Counted from the first letter of the stretch, positions 25,502 to 34,532 are shown. The stretch: DNA of 56,895 nt from JBMDXB01 sp048594975 (GCA_048594975.1 JBMDXQ010000096.1:1-56895), one strand, 5' to 3'. A program made the numbers and translations. Notes: generated from the letters alone by a model not told the origin.

Positions 25502-25792
25502 TCAATCGCCGAGCAGCGCCGCCGCGATGTGCTCCCATTCCTTGTCGAGCGCGACGCGCGCGATCGGCCGACCCGCGCGGCGGTACCAGTAGGCCGCGTT
25601 CGAGGCGTCGCCCTCCTTCCGATGCAGGTAGGCGTGGACCCACGCGCCGCACTCGTCGTCCACGTCCTGGGCGACACGATGCGCGGTGTCCCAGTCGCCC
25701 TTTGCATCGTGCCAGAGCGCCACGAGCGGGCGGCCCAGATGCGGAGGCGGAGCGTCAGCCGCCAGCGTTGCCCTGAACTCGTCCACCGTCAT
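25502..25792 (-). CDS. Conserved hypothetical protein (about 96 residues)
   Basis: The protein reads MTVDEFRATLAADAPPPHL, ALWHDAKGDWDTAHRVAQD, AWVHAYLHRKEGDASNAAYW and then YRRAGRP. I recognise this as a widespread small conserved hypothetical family with a helical, TPR-like pattern (W-D-x-AH, HAYLHRxEGDxxNAxYWYRRAGRP). The function is unknown. It is cytoplasmic with no signal peptide. It follows the beta-barrel gene on the minus strand with a 15-nt gap, so the two may be co-transcribed. Confidence 0.82.
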   Translation of the reverse strand: MTVDEFRATLAADAPPPHLGRPLVALWHDAKGDWDTAHRVAQDVDDECGAWVHAYLHRKEGDASNAAYWYRRAGRPIARVALDKEWEHIAAALLGD

Positions 25793-25807
25793 GACGTCGC
25801 CGTAGCC

Positions 25808-26611
25808 TCAGAAGCGGAACACCAGGCCGACCTGCGCGTTGACGAACACCGGCGTGAAGCGCACCGCCGGGACGCCGGCGAGCAGCCGGTCGAGGACCTC
25901 CGGTGCGTTGACGGCGGCAAAACGGAGCTCGAACTCGCGGAAGTAGAACACGCGCGCTTCCCCCAGGAGCGCGACGCGCCCGCCGAGCCGCAGGCCCGCT
26001 CCGCCGTTGACGCCGAAGCGGTGCCCGTCCTGCCCGGGCGTGGCACGCAGCACCAGGCCGGCGTCCACGACCGGGAGCGGAATCCCCGAAGCCTGGATGG
26101 CTATCGGGATCGATCCGGCGAAGTGGATGTCCGGCAGGTAGCTCAAGCCGCCCGACAGTACGAGGCCGATCGGCCCCGGCGTTCTGATCCGGGCGTTGAT
26201 CGACAGGAGCGGGATCCGGTCGGCATCGAACGTGCCGGCAGCGGCGACGACGCTCGCCGAGAGATCCTGAAAAGGAGGCTGCGTGCCGCGCAGGTCGTAG
26301 CGGGCGCCGCTGAACTCGAGTGCCACGTCGGTCGCGTCGAGCCGCCCCTCGATGCCGAAGATCCCGGCTCCCACGGCGAGCGCCACGCCGAAGACCGCGC
26401 CGCCGTCCGCGCTCAAGACCGGTGACGCGGGCGCGGTGATTTCCACGCCGGGCAGCGATGGCACCGACGGCCGCAGCGTCAGGCGCTCGTCGTAGACGGG
26501 GAACGCCCGTCCGATGAACAGCATGAGATCGACGCCCTGCGCCGACGCAGGGCGTCCGGTGAACAGCATACCCGCCGCAATGCACGCGGCAACTCCCAGT
26601 TCTCCCCTCAC
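25808..26611 (-). CDS. Predicted outer-membrane beta-barrel protein
   Basis: The GTG at 26611 has AAGGA upstream and opens a signal peptide (LGVAACIAAGMLFTGRPASA, cleaved before QG), giving 267 residues. The mature part alternates short beta strands (GAVFGVALAVGAGIFGIEGR, GLVLSGGLSYLPDIHF, RVALLGEARVFYFREFELRF) and ends VFVNAQVGLVFRF. A C-terminal Phe after alternating hydrophobic residues is the usual BAM recognition signal. It resembles 8-12-strand barrel proteins of unknown role. An open extension to 26716 reads through the palindromic repeat and is rejected. Confidence 0.75.
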   Translation of the reverse strand: MRGELGVAACIAAGMLFTGRPASAQGVDLMLFIGRAFPVYDERLTLRPSVPSLPGVEITAPASPVLSADGGAVFGVALAVGAGIFGIEGRLDATDVALEFSGARYDLRGTQPPFQDLSASVVAAAGTFDADRIPLLSINARIRTPGPIGLVLSGGLSYLPDIHFAGSIPIAIQASGIPLPVVDAGLVLRATPGQDGHRFGVNGGAGLRLGGRVALLGEARVFYFREFELRFAAVNAPEVLDRLLAGVPAVRFTPVFVNAQVGLVFRF

Positions 26612-26644
26612 AACGGCAGGTCCTTCCGTCCAGGGAGTTCCCGC

Positions 26645-26743
26645 GGGGGCACATCTTGTCTCATGAACGTTTAACCCATCGAGCGGACAGCCATCACAGT
26701 CCTCTCGCGAGGCCACTTTCTACCAGAAACAAGATCTGACCCC
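26645..26743. repeat. Palindromic ~98-bp element, diverged copy
   Basis: The left arm (26645-26672) matches the left arm of the element at 42979-43076 in 24 of 28 positions. The right end (AGAAACAAGATCTGACCCC, 26725-26743) matches the right arm exactly over 19 nt. The length is 99 bp. It lies between divergent genes. Confidence 0.75.
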
Positions 26744-26810
26744 GGGGCTCTCCTGTCAATACTCCTCGATTCGGGTAGACTCACCCCTGCTCAGCGAAAG
26801 GGGAGGATCC

Positions 26811-27740
26811 ATGGCAAATCAGAATCCGCCGGCGGACGCGGCCCGCGGCTCCGGAGCCAGCCTGGCAGCAGAGTTCCGCCCCGAAGCGGCGCCGTCGGAC
26901 TTCGAGGTTCAGCGCGCGATCGCCGCCTACATTCCGCTGCTCGAGGCGTGCTACGCGAAGGCCAATCAACGCCCGTTCGTGTTTCCGCACGGCTACGAGG
27001 CGATCGCGGAGATCAGAGCGTCCATCGCGGAAATGGCAGAGGAGGCGGCGACCGATTCGCCGGAGGTGCGCGAAGCGGTCAACAACGACGTCGAAGCGGC
27101 GGCAGCGGCTGCCGTCGATCCCGGGTCTTTCGGCTTCGTCGTTCGGGAGCAGGCCACGGGGGCGATCCTCGTGTGCCTGCGTGGCACGCAGACCCCGCGG
27201 GAGTGGCTCGCCAACTTCACCGCGGTCCCCACGCCGTTCGCCCTCGTGCCCGGATTCGGGCAGGTGCACCTCGGCTTCCAGCGCATGCACCGCAGCGTCC
27301 GCGACACCATCGGCGCCGGGTTGAACAACGTCCCCGCCAACACGCGCATCACGGTCCTGGGACACAGCCTCGGCGGCGCCATGTCGATCCTCGCGGCTGT
27401 GGATCTGAGGCGCAACTTCGCCCGGCCGAACGTCGACGTCTGCACGGTCGGTGGACCGCGCGTGGGCAAGATGGACTTCCGGCGCAGCTTCAACAACGAG
27501 ATCGCGCGCTGCTTCCGCGTCACGAACCAGTTCGACATCGTGCCGCACGTCCCGACGCTGATCACGGGGTGGAACCACGTCGGCGAGGAGATCGAGGTGG
27601 ACGGGAACGTCGAGAACCCGCACAGCCTCGACGCCTATCTGCGCGGGCTGCGCAATATCGGCCAGGTCCGCGAGCTCAGCATCGGCGGGGCAGCCACCGA
27701 GGGAGTCGCGACCGGAGTCGTCAGCATCAGGATGCCGTGA
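26811..27740 (+). CDS. Class 3 lipase (alpha/beta hydrolase)
   Basis: This 309-residue protein has the class 3 lipase pattern: LVCLRGTQTPREWLANF, VHLGFQRMHRSV, the nucleophile elbow ITVLGHSLGGAMS with Ser186, TVGGPRVGKMDF, Asp242 in FDIVPHVP and His271 in NPHSLDAYL. The full catalytic triad is therefore present. No signal peptide or membrane helix is seen, so the protein may be cytoplasmic or exported by a non-Sec route. The ATG has a strong AAAGGGGAGG site. The family hydrolyses acylglycerols or related esters; the exact substrate is unknown. Confidence 0.92.
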   Translation: MANQNPPADAARGSGASLAAEFRPEAAPSDFEVQRAIAAYIPLLEACYAKANQRPFVFPHGYEAIAEIRASIAEMAEEAATDSPEVREAVNNDVEAAAAAAVDPGSFGFVVREQATGAILVCLRGTQTPREWLANFTAVPTPFALVPGFGQVHLGFQRMHRSVRDTIGAGLNNVPANTRITVLGHSLGGAMSILAAVDLRRNFARPNVDVCTVGGPRVGKMDFRRSFNNEIARCFRVTNQFDIVPHVPTLITGWNHVGEEIEVDGNVENPHSLDAYLRGLRNIGQVRELSIGGAATEGVATGVVSIRMP

Positions 27741-27796
27741 CCGGTGTCTGATACCCCTCTCGGTTTCGGTACTGAGAGGACATGGAGTAGACACCG

Positions 27797-28315
27797 ATGC
27801 CCTCGCCGTCATCGACCGTGCCACCGGCGGCTGCGGTGCCGACGCACCCGCAGCCGCCAGCGCGTGTCCGCCGCGCGATTGCGTGGGGCGGACTGACTGC
27901 CGGCACGCTGGACATCGCCGACGCGCTCGGGTTCCAATGGGCGACGGGCCGGGACCCGGTCCGCGTGCTGCACTACATCGCGAGCGGGGTGCTCGGCCGC
28001 GACGCCGCGTATTCGGGTGGTGCGCCCGCGGCGGCGCTCGGGCTGCTGCTGCACTACTTCATCGCCTTCGGCGCCGCCACGGTGTACGTGGTGGCCAGCC
28101 TCAGGTTTCCGGTCCTCGTCCGACGCGCGGTCACGTGCGGGATGACCTACGGACTGGTGGTCCAGGCGGTGATGCAGTTCATCGTGCTGCCGCTGGCGGG
28201 ATTTCGCGGCGGTCTCCCGTCGGGTGTTCCGCTCGTGAACCTGGTCCTGGCGCACCTCTTCTGTGTCGGGCTGCCGATCGGGCTGGCGACACGGCGGGCC
28301 CTGGCCGCAAAATGA
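27797..28315 (+). CDS. Conserved four-helix membrane protein, unknown function
   Basis: This 172-residue protein has a Pro-rich N-terminus followed by about four membrane helices. The first contains AIAWGGLTAGTLDIADAL, then RDPVRVLHYIASGVLGRDA and GLLLHYFIAFGAATVYVVAS. This combination (AGxxDIxDA, VLxYIASGxLG, LHxxIAFxxAxVY) is typical of a widespread uncharacterised inner membrane family. It lies 56 nt after the lipase gene on the same strand. The start is uncertain because the ATG has only a weak upstream site. Confidence 0.75.
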   Translation: MPSPSSTVPPAAAVPTHPQPPARVRRAIAWGGLTAGTLDIADALGFQWATGRDPVRVLHYIASGVLGRDAAYSGGAPAAALGLLLHYFIAFGAATVYVVASLRFPVLVRRAVTCGMTYGLVVQAVMQFIVLPLAGFRGGLPSGVPLVNLVLAHLFCVGLPIGLATRRALAAK

Positions 28316-28416
28316 AGTGTGACCGTTCTCGGACCGCATACGCCGTCATCGACGACAGTGTCTGCGGCCGGCTCCAGACGCCGCGCGTCACGATCCCGGG
28401 GTGGTAGAATCCGCCA

Positions 28417-29961
28417 ATGATCTCCGGCGGCGCCGCCCTGGTCCTGGTGCTGCTCTTGCTGCCCTCGGCGGACGCGCAGCAATCCAACCCGCGTGCGTCG
28501 CTCTCGGTCGCGGACGGCGCCCGTCTCATCGAAGCCGGTCGCGTGGGCGAGGTGCGCGCCGCCATTGACGCGGCGCTGAAGCGCGATCCGGAATCCGCCC
28601 ACGCCCATTACTTGCTCGGCCTCATCAGTGAGCGCGATCGGAACTTGGACGCCGCCGCCGCGTCGTACGAGCGCGCGATCCGCAAGGAACCGGGGCTGGC
28701 GGCCGCGCACGATCGACTGGGATTCGTCCGCGGCCGGCTCGGGCAGACCGAGTCCGCGCTCGAGCACTTCGCAATAGCGGCGGAGCTCGATCCCTCGCTC
28801 TTCGACGCGCAGTACCATCTGGGCGCGACGCTCTGGTGGACCCGGCGCCTGGACGCGGCCCGCGCGCCCCTGGAAGCCGCCGTGCGACTTCGTCCGAACC
28901 ACGCGGAGGCGCGTTACTATCTCGGCCTCGTCCTGCGCCAGCAGGGGCAGCTCTCCGAAGCAGTGGAGCAGCTGCGCAAGGCGGTCGCGATCAATCCCCG
29001 GCTGGCGCCCGCACATGCCCAGCTCGGAATCGCCTTGCAGCAGTGGGGTGACACGCGCGGCGCCGTGAAGGCGCTCGAGCAGGCGGTCACACTGGATCGA
29101 ACGTCGGATGACGTCAGGAACAGCTACGGCCTCGCGCTGATGCAGGCGGGTGACGGGGACGCTGCCATCACGACGTTCCGTGAGCTCGTCCGCGAGTTCC
29201 CGGATAACCTCACTGCCAGGCTGAACCTCGGCACCTCGCTGCTGCAGAAGGCGGATCTCGAGGCTGCCATCGGCGTCTTCCGCGAGCTGCTCGCGCGCGA
29301 TCCGCGACATGCGCTCGCGCGCTACAACCTCGGCATGGCGCTCAAGCAGCAGGACGACTTCGCCGAGGCCGAAACGGAGCTGCGGCGCGCCGTCGAGCTC
29401 GACCCGACGCTCCACGACGCGTCGTTCACGCTCGGCGTCGTCCTGTGGCAGACCGGCCGCGCCGCCGATGCCGAGGCGGCGTTTCGGGAGGCGATCGCGA
29501 AGAAACCGGACTTCCCGGACGCACACTACATGCTCGGGACGGTCCTGAAGCAGCGCGACGCGATCGACGAGGCGATCGCCGAGTTCAGGCGGACGATCGA
29601 ACTGCAGCCCGCCTCCGCGGAAGCGTATCTGAGCCTGGGCCAGAGCCTGCAACGGAAGGGGGAGGCGGAGGCGGCGGCGCGGGTGCTGGAACAAGCGCGC
29701 GCGCTCAACCAGCGCAAGGCCGACGCGCAGGCCTCCACCTTCGCGGTCAGCGTCGGCAATCGCCTGCTGAAAGACGGCGATGTCGCGGCGGCCATCAAGC
29801 AGTACCGCGAGGCGATCAGGCTCGCCGGCGACAATCCGCAGGCTCATTACCAGCTCGCGGTCGCGCTCGGACGGACGGGAGCCCGCGAGGAGGCGCGCCG
29901 AGCGTTCGAACAGGCCCGTCGCCTGGCCCCGTACCTCCAGCCGCCTTCAGGTGTTCAATGA
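28417..29961 (+). CDS. Secreted TPR-repeat protein
   Basis: This 514-residue protein has a signal peptide (LVLVLLLLPSADAQQ). The rest is about 13 tetratricopeptide repeats such as AHAHYLLGLISERDRNLDAA-like units, each with the W/L-G-A-P pattern (for example YHLGATLWWTRRLDAARAPL and ARYYLGLVLRQQGQLSEAVE). Such superhelical repeats form protein-binding scaffolds, here in the periplasm. It is followed by a CRTAC/ASPIC-UnbV gene after 46 nt, and the same pair of gene types is repeated directly downstream. A functional link between TPR and CRTAC proteins is likely, though undefined. A TAGAAT box near 28406 could be the promoter. Confidence 0.93.
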   Translation: MISGGAALVLVLLLLPSADAQQSNPRASLSVADGARLIEAGRVGEVRAAIDAALKRDPESAHAHYLLGLISERDRNLDAAAASYERAIRKEPGLAAAHDRLGFVRGRLGQTESALEHFAIAAELDPSLFDAQYHLGATLWWTRRLDAARAPLEAAVRLRPNHAEARYYLGLVLRQQGQLSEAVEQLRKAVAINPRLAPAHAQLGIALQQWGDTRGAVKALEQAVTLDRTSDDVRNSYGLALMQAGDGDAAITTFRELVREFPDNLTARLNLGTSLLQKADLEAAIGVFRELLARDPRHALARYNLGMALKQQDDFAEAETELRRAVELDPTLHDASFTLGVVLWQTGRAADAEAAFREAIAKKPDFPDAHYMLGTVLKQRDAIDEAIAEFRRTIELQPASAEAYLSLGQSLQRKGEAEAAARVLEQARALNQRKADAQASTFAVSVGNRLLKDGDVAAAIKQYREAIRLAGDNPQAHYQLAVALGRTGAREEARRAFEQARRLAPYLQPPSGVQ

Positions 29962-29968
29962 AAGGGCG

Positions 29969-29997
29969 GCTGCCTCCTTTCCGGGAAAGGAGGCAGC
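29969..29997 (+). promoter_or_regulatory. Intercistronic hairpin holding the ribosome binding site of the CRTAC gene
   Basis: GCTGCCTCCTTTCC and GGAAAGGAGGCAGC form a perfect 14-bp stem with a 1-nt centre, 8 nt after the TPR stop codon. The 3-prime arm contains AAAGGAGG, the only strong ribosome binding sequence before the next ATG at 30008. It may act as a translational switch or as a processing or termination signal. Confidence 0.55.
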
Positions 29998-30007
29998 GCC
30001 GCTTGGC

Positions 30008-31723
30008 ATGAGACCGACCCCCCCCTGGACGCTCGTGGCTGCCGGGAGCATCGTTGCCGCCGCCGGCCTCGCTGTTGCGAACGCGGCGGTCTCGAAGGTC
30101 GATTTCTCCTTCACGGAAGTCGCCGGCGCGGCGGGACTCGATCACTTCACGGTCTACGGCGGCCTTAAGACGAACCGCTATCTGCTCGAGACCACCGGCT
30201 GCGGCGCCGCCGTCCTGGACATCGACGGCGACGGCTGGCTGGACGTCTTCCTTGTCAACGGCACGACGCTCGAGGGCTTCCCGACGGGCAAGGCGCCGAT
30301 CTCGCACCTGTACCGCAACCGCCGCGATGGCACGTTCGAGGACGTCACGACGCGCGCCGGTGTCGGCCACGCCGGATGGAGACAGGGCGCATGCGCCGCC
30401 GACTACGACAACGACGGCCACGACGATCTGTTCGTCACCGCCTGGGGCCAGAACCGCCTGTATCGCAACCGCGGCGACGGCACGTTCGACGACGTGACCG
30501 TGCCGGCGGGACTGGCAAACGCGAGGCCGCGCTGGGGCGCCGGCTGCGCGTTCCTCGACTACGACCGTGACGGGCGCCTCGACCTCCTCGCGGCCAACTA
30601 CATCGACTTCGACCTGGCGACAGCGCCGGTCCCGGAATCCGGTCTGTGCCGCTACAAGGGCGTGCCCGTCGCGTGCGGTCCGCCGGGTCTGCCCGGAGGC
30701 AAGAACGTGCTGTACCGCAACACGGGCAACGGCACCTTCGAGGACGTGTCGGACCGCAGCGGCATCACGGCGGCGAACGGCACCTACGGCCTCGGCGTCA
30801 GCACGCTCGATTTCGACGACGACGGGTGGACGGACGTGTACGTGGCGAACGACTCCAACCCGAGCACGCTGTACCGCAACAACCGCAATGGGACGTTCAC
30901 CGACGTCGCGGTCCTCGCCGGCTGCGCCTACAGCCAGGACGGCAAGCCACAGGCCGGCATGGGCGTCGCGGTCGGCGACTACGACCGCAACGGCACGATG
31001 GACATCTTCAAGACGAACTTCGCCGGCGACACGTCCACGCTCTACGCCAACAACGGCAAGGGCGCCTGCGACGACCGGACATTCCCCGCCGGCATCGGCC
31101 GGAACACGCGCTGGCTCGGCTGGGGCGTTGCCTTCGCAGACTTCGATCTCGACGGCTGGCTGGATCTGTTCCTCGTCAACGGCCACGTGTACCCGGAAGT
31201 CGAGCAGCTCAAATCCGAGGCGGGCTACAAGCAGCGCAAGGTGGTCTATCGCAACCGCGGGAACGGGCAGTTCGAGGACGTCACCGACGCGCTCGGCGAG
31301 CCGGTCACTCTCCCGAAAGCAGGCCGCGGCGCCGCGTTCGCCGATCTCGACAACGATGGCGACCTCGACGTCGTGGTGAACAACGTCCACGATCGAGCGG
31401 ATCTCTATCGATCGGCCGCCCCGTCCGGGCGCAACTGGCTGCTGGTCAGGCTGGTCGGGACGTCGTCGAACCGCAGCGCGATCGGCGCGCGCGTCCGTGC
31501 GACCGCCGGCGAGGCGGTGCAGACGCAGGAGGTCCGCGGCGGCGGGAGCTACTACGCGCAGAACGATCTGCGCGTGCACTTCGGGCTGGGCGCAGCGGCG
31601 CGGGTCGATCGTCTCGAGGTGCGCTGGCCGAACGGGCTCGAGGAGACCTGGAGTGACGTGGACGCCAACCGCATCATCACGTTGACGGAAGGCAAAGGCG
31701 AGGAGCGACGTGGTAAGCGGTAA
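30008..31723 (+). CDS. CRTAC1-like FG-GAP/VCBS protein with ASPIC/UnbV domain (first copy)
   Basis: This 571-residue protein has an N-terminal signal peptide (AAGSIVAAAGLAVANA). Residues about 30-460 are FG-GAP/VCBS propeller repeats with calcium-type loops: DIDGDGWLD, DYDNDGHDD, DYDRDGRLD, DFDDDGWTD, DYDRNGTMD, DFDLDGWLD and DLDNDGDLD. The C-terminal ASPIC/UnbV domain follows (NWLLVRLVGTSSNRSAIGAR, then YYAQNDLRVHFGLG and VRWPNG). The architecture matches human CRTAC1 and bacterial UnbV-like proteins, probably secreted calcium-stabilised propellers. It lies between two TPR genes on the same strand. The ATG at 30008 directly precedes the signal peptide; its ribosome binding site is in the preceding hairpin, about 10-15 nt away. 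Confidence 0.92.
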   Translation: MRPTPPWTLVAAGSIVAAAGLAVANAAVSKVDFSFTEVAGAAGLDHFTVYGGLKTNRYLLETTGCGAAVLDIDGDGWLDVFLVNGTTLEGFPTGKAPISHLYRNRRDGTFEDVTTRAGVGHAGWRQGACAADYDNDGHDDLFVTAWGQNRLYRNRGDGTFDDVTVPAGLANARPRWGAGCAFLDYDRDGRLDLLAANYIDFDLATAPVPESGLCRYKGVPVACGPPGLPGGKNVLYRNTGNGTFEDVSDRSGITAANGTYGLGVSTLDFDDDGWTDVYVANDSNPSTLYRNNRNGTFTDVAVLAGCAYSQDGKPQAGMGVAVGDYDRNGTMDIFKTNFAGDTSTLYANNGKGACDDRTFPAGIGRNTRWLGWGVAFADFDLDGWLDLFLVNGHVYPEVEQLKSEAGYKQRKVVYRNRGNGQFEDVTDALGEPVTLPKAGRGAAFADLDNDGDLDVVVNNVHDRADLYRSAAPSGRNWLLVRLVGTSSNRSAIGARVRATAGEAVQTQEVRGGGSYYAQNDLRVHFGLGAAARVDRLEVRWPNGLEETWSDVDANRIITLTEGKGEERRGKR

Positions 31724-31755
31724 GTGGTGAGTGGTATTGAAGGGGCAAGGGGTAA

Positions 31756-32811
31756 ATGGCGATTGAGGGGACGCTGAGGCGGTTTGGCCTCGCGCTCGCG
31801 GCGGCGGCGGTGTTCGCGGTTGGCGGTCCCGGCGTGCGCGCGGCGCAGATCGCGCCGGTCAGCCCCAGTCCGGACAAGGCGCCGGACCCCGTCGCTGCCG
31901 CGCTGGCTGAAGCGCGCGCGCTCATTGATGCCGGCCAGCCCCGGCAGGCGGTCGCGCGCCTGGAGACGCTCGCTGCCGGCGGCGATCCGCGCGTCGCGCA
32001 CGTGCTCGGCGTCGCCGCCTATCATGCGGACGACTACGCGCGTGCGATTGCCACACTCTCGCCGCTGCCCGCGCGCTTCGCCGAGGGGACCGTCGAGCGG
32101 CGCGAGGTCGTGCAGGTCCTCGGATTGTCGCTGTTCCTCGCCGGGCGCCTGGCCGACGCCGTGCCCCACCTGGAAGCAACCCGCGCCTGGGCGGCCGACA
32201 ACCTCGAACTCGCGCACATCCTCGGGCAGGCCTACCTGCAGACCGGGCGTGTCGACGCGGCGCGCGGCGAGTTCGCACGCACGTTCGGCGCATCGCCGGA
32301 TTCCGCGGCGGCGCACCTGCTGACCGGGCAGATGATGATACGCCTGCAGTTCGAGGCGGCCGCCGAGGTGGAGCTGAAGCGCGCGCTCGCGAAGGATTCG
32401 AGGCTCCCGCAGGCGAATCAGCTCCTCGGACAGCTCGCGCTTTTCCGCGGCCAGTACGACGAGTGCATCGCGCTGACCCGGCGTGAGCTGGCGGTCGCGC
32501 CCGGCAACGCGATGGCGTTCTACCAGCTCGGCGACGCCTACGTTCGCCAGGCGAAATGGGACGAGGCGATCGCCGCCCTGCAGCAGTCGTTGTGGCTCAA
32601 CCCGTTCTACAGCGGCCCCTACATCCTCCTGGGCAAGGCGTACACCAGGAAGGGGCAGCTGGGGACGGCAGAGGGCATGCTGCGGCGCGCGATCCTGTAC
32701 GACCCGAACAACCGGACGGCGCACTACCTGCTCGCGCAGCTGCTGCAGCAGGCGGGTCGCCTCGACGAGGCGAAGCAGGAATTCGCGGTGGCCGAGAAGC
32801 TGAAGAAATGA
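31756..32811 (+). CDS. Secreted TPR-repeat protein (second copy)
   Basis: This 351-residue protein has a signal peptide (RFGLALAAAAVFAVGGPGVRA) and about eight TPR units (DAGQPRQAVARLETLAAGGD, AFYQLGDAYVRQAKWDEAIA, YILLGKAYTRKGQLGTAEGM and AHYLLAQLLQQAGRLDEAKQ). It is shorter than the first TPR protein of the cluster but of the same type. It ends in ATGA, shared with the start of the next gene, so it is translationally coupled to the second CRTAC gene. A periplasmic scaffold role is inferred. Confidence 0.92.
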   Translation: MAIEGTLRRFGLALAAAAVFAVGGPGVRAAQIAPVSPSPDKAPDPVAAALAEARALIDAGQPRQAVARLETLAAGGDPRVAHVLGVAAYHADDYARAIATLSPLPARFAEGTVERREVVQVLGLSLFLAGRLADAVPHLEATRAWAADNLELAHILGQAYLQTGRVDAARGEFARTFGASPDSAAAHLLTGQMMIRLQFEAAAEVELKRALAKDSRLPQANQLLGQLALFRGQYDECIALTRRELAVAPGNAMAFYQLGDAYVRQAKWDEAIAALQQSLWLNPFYSGPYILLGKAYTRKGQLGTAEGMLRRAILYDPNNRTAHYLLAQLLQQAGRLDEAKQEFAVAEKLKK

Positions 32812-34517
32812 CGCGGTGGGTCGCGCTCGGCTTCCTTGCCATCGCCGCCGCCGGACGTGCGGCGACGATCCAGGACGCCGATCCGTGGTCGGTCACCTTC
32901 ACCGACGTCGCGGCGACGGCGGGCCTGGTCCACCCGAGCATCTACGGCGGCCTCGAGAGCAAGCGCTTCATCATCGAGACCAACGGCTGCGGCACGGCGC
33001 TCGTGGACTACGACCGCGACGGCTGGCTCGACGCGCTCGTGCTCAGCGGGACGCGCCTCGCCCGCGGCGCACGCGTCGATTCCAGCGACGCGACGGACCG
33101 CGCCCCCAGCCGCCTCTACCGCAACCAACGAGACGGCACTTTCGCGGACGTGACGGCAGGCGCGCGCTTGTCGAAGATCGGCTGGGCCTCCAGCGTCTGC
33201 GCCGGCGACTACGACAACGACGGCTGGATAGACCTGTTCGTCACCTACCTCGGCGACAACGTCCTTTACCGCAACGCCGGCGACGGCACCTTCGAGGACC
33301 GCACGGCGAACGCCGGCCTGCCGACCGGCGGCGCGGCGCGCTGGGGCTCCGGCTGCTCGTTTCTCGACTTCGACCGGGATGGTCGGCTCGACCTCTTCGT
33401 CGCCAACTACCTGCGCTTGGACCTCGCGACCGCGCCCGAGCCCGGGTCGGGCCCGAACTGCACGTGGAAGGGGCTGCCCGTGAACTGCGGCCCCAAGGGG
33501 CTGCCGACCGACACCAACCTGCTGTTTCGCAACGAAGACGGCGGCCGCTTCGCCGACGTGTCGACCCGCTCGGGCATCGATCGCGTGACCGGCCGCTATT
33601 CGATGACCGCCGTGGTCTCGGACTACGACGAGGATGGCTGGCCCGACATCTACGTGGCAACCGACTCTACGGCCGCGATCCTGTACCGCAACAACCGCGA
33701 CGGCACCTTCACCGACGTTGCCGTCGAGAGCGGTTCGGCGTACAGCGAAGACGGCGCGCCGCAGGCGGGGATGGGCGCCGCTGCGGGCGACTATGACGTC
33801 GACGGCCGCCTCGACCTGCTGAAGACGCACTTTGCCGACGACATCCCGGCGCTGTACCGGAACCTCGGGAGGATGCAGTTCGAAGACGTCGCCACGCGCG
33901 CCGGCCTCGCGGTCGAGAACCGGTTCGTGCAATGGGGTGCCGGGCTGCCGGACCTCGACAGGGACGGCTATCCGGACCTGGTGTACGTGACGGGCCAGGT
34001 CTATCCCGAGCTGGAAGCGCGCCTGCCGCAGTACCCGCACCGCGGGCCGCGGATCGTGTTCCGCAATCGAGCGGGGAATCCGGGCCGCCGCTTCGAGAAC
34101 GTCACCCTGGCGAGCGGTCCCGGCGCCACGACGCCGCACTCGAGCCGGGGGGCATCGTTCGGCGACTACGACAACGACGGCGACATCGACGTGCTGGTCA
34201 TGAACATGAACGAGCCGCCGTCGCTGCTGCGCAACGGCTACGCAGGGAGTAACCACTGGATCGCGGTCGAGCTGGCCGGGACGAAATCCAACCGCGCCGC
34301 CATCGGCGCGACCGTCATCCTGTCTGCCGGCGGACGCGTGTCCGCTCGCGCCATCCTGAGCCAGTCGAGCTACTACTCGCACGACGATCTCCGCGCGCAC
34401 TTCGGCCTCGGCACCAGCGGAGTCGTCGATTGGATAGAGGTGCGATGGCCGTCGGGCGCGGTGCAGCGCGTCACCGGCGTCAAAGCTGATCAGGTGGTGA
34501 AGATCCGGGAGGACTGA
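32808..34517 (+). CDS. CRTAC1-like FG-GAP/VCBS protein with ASPIC/UnbV domain (second copy)
   Basis: This 569-residue paralogue of the protein at 30008 begins with a short signal peptide (WVALGFLAIAAAGRA). It has the same sequence of calcium-loop propeller blades (DYDRDGWLD, DYDNDGWID, DFDRDGRLD, DYDEDGWPD, DYDVDGRLD, DLDRDGYPD, DYDNDGDID) and an ASPIC/UnbV end (HWIAVELAGTKSNRAAIGAT, SYYSHDDLRAHFGLG, VRWPSG). Shared stretches such as CTWKGLPVNCGPKGLP and CRYKGVPVACGPPGLP show the pair is duplicated. The ATG overlaps the stop of the second TPR gene (ATGA). It is probably exported. Confidence 0.92.
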   Translation: MTRWVALGFLAIAAAGRAATIQDADPWSVTFTDVAATAGLVHPSIYGGLESKRFIIETNGCGTALVDYDRDGWLDALVLSGTRLARGARVDSSDATDRAPSRLYRNQRDGTFADVTAGARLSKIGWASSVCAGDYDNDGWIDLFVTYLGDNVLYRNAGDGTFEDRTANAGLPTGGAARWGSGCSFLDFDRDGRLDLFVANYLRLDLATAPEPGSGPNCTWKGLPVNCGPKGLPTDTNLLFRNEDGGRFADVSTRSGIDRVTGRYSMTAVVSDYDEDGWPDIYVATDSTAAILYRNNRDGTFTDVAVESGSAYSEDGAPQAGMGAAAGDYDVDGRLDLLKTHFADDIPALYRNLGRMQFEDVATRAGLAVENRFVQWGAGLPDLDRDGYPDLVYVTGQVYPELEARLPQYPHRGPRIVFRNRAGNPGRRFENVTLASGPGATTPHSSRGASFGDYDNDGDIDVLVMNMNEPPSLLRNGYAGSNHWIAVELAGTKSNRAAIGATVILSAGGRVSARAILSQSSYYSHDDLRAHFGLGTSGVVDWIEVRWPSGAVQRVTGVKADQVVKIRED

Positions 34518-34532
34518 GCGGAGGCCGCGCAT

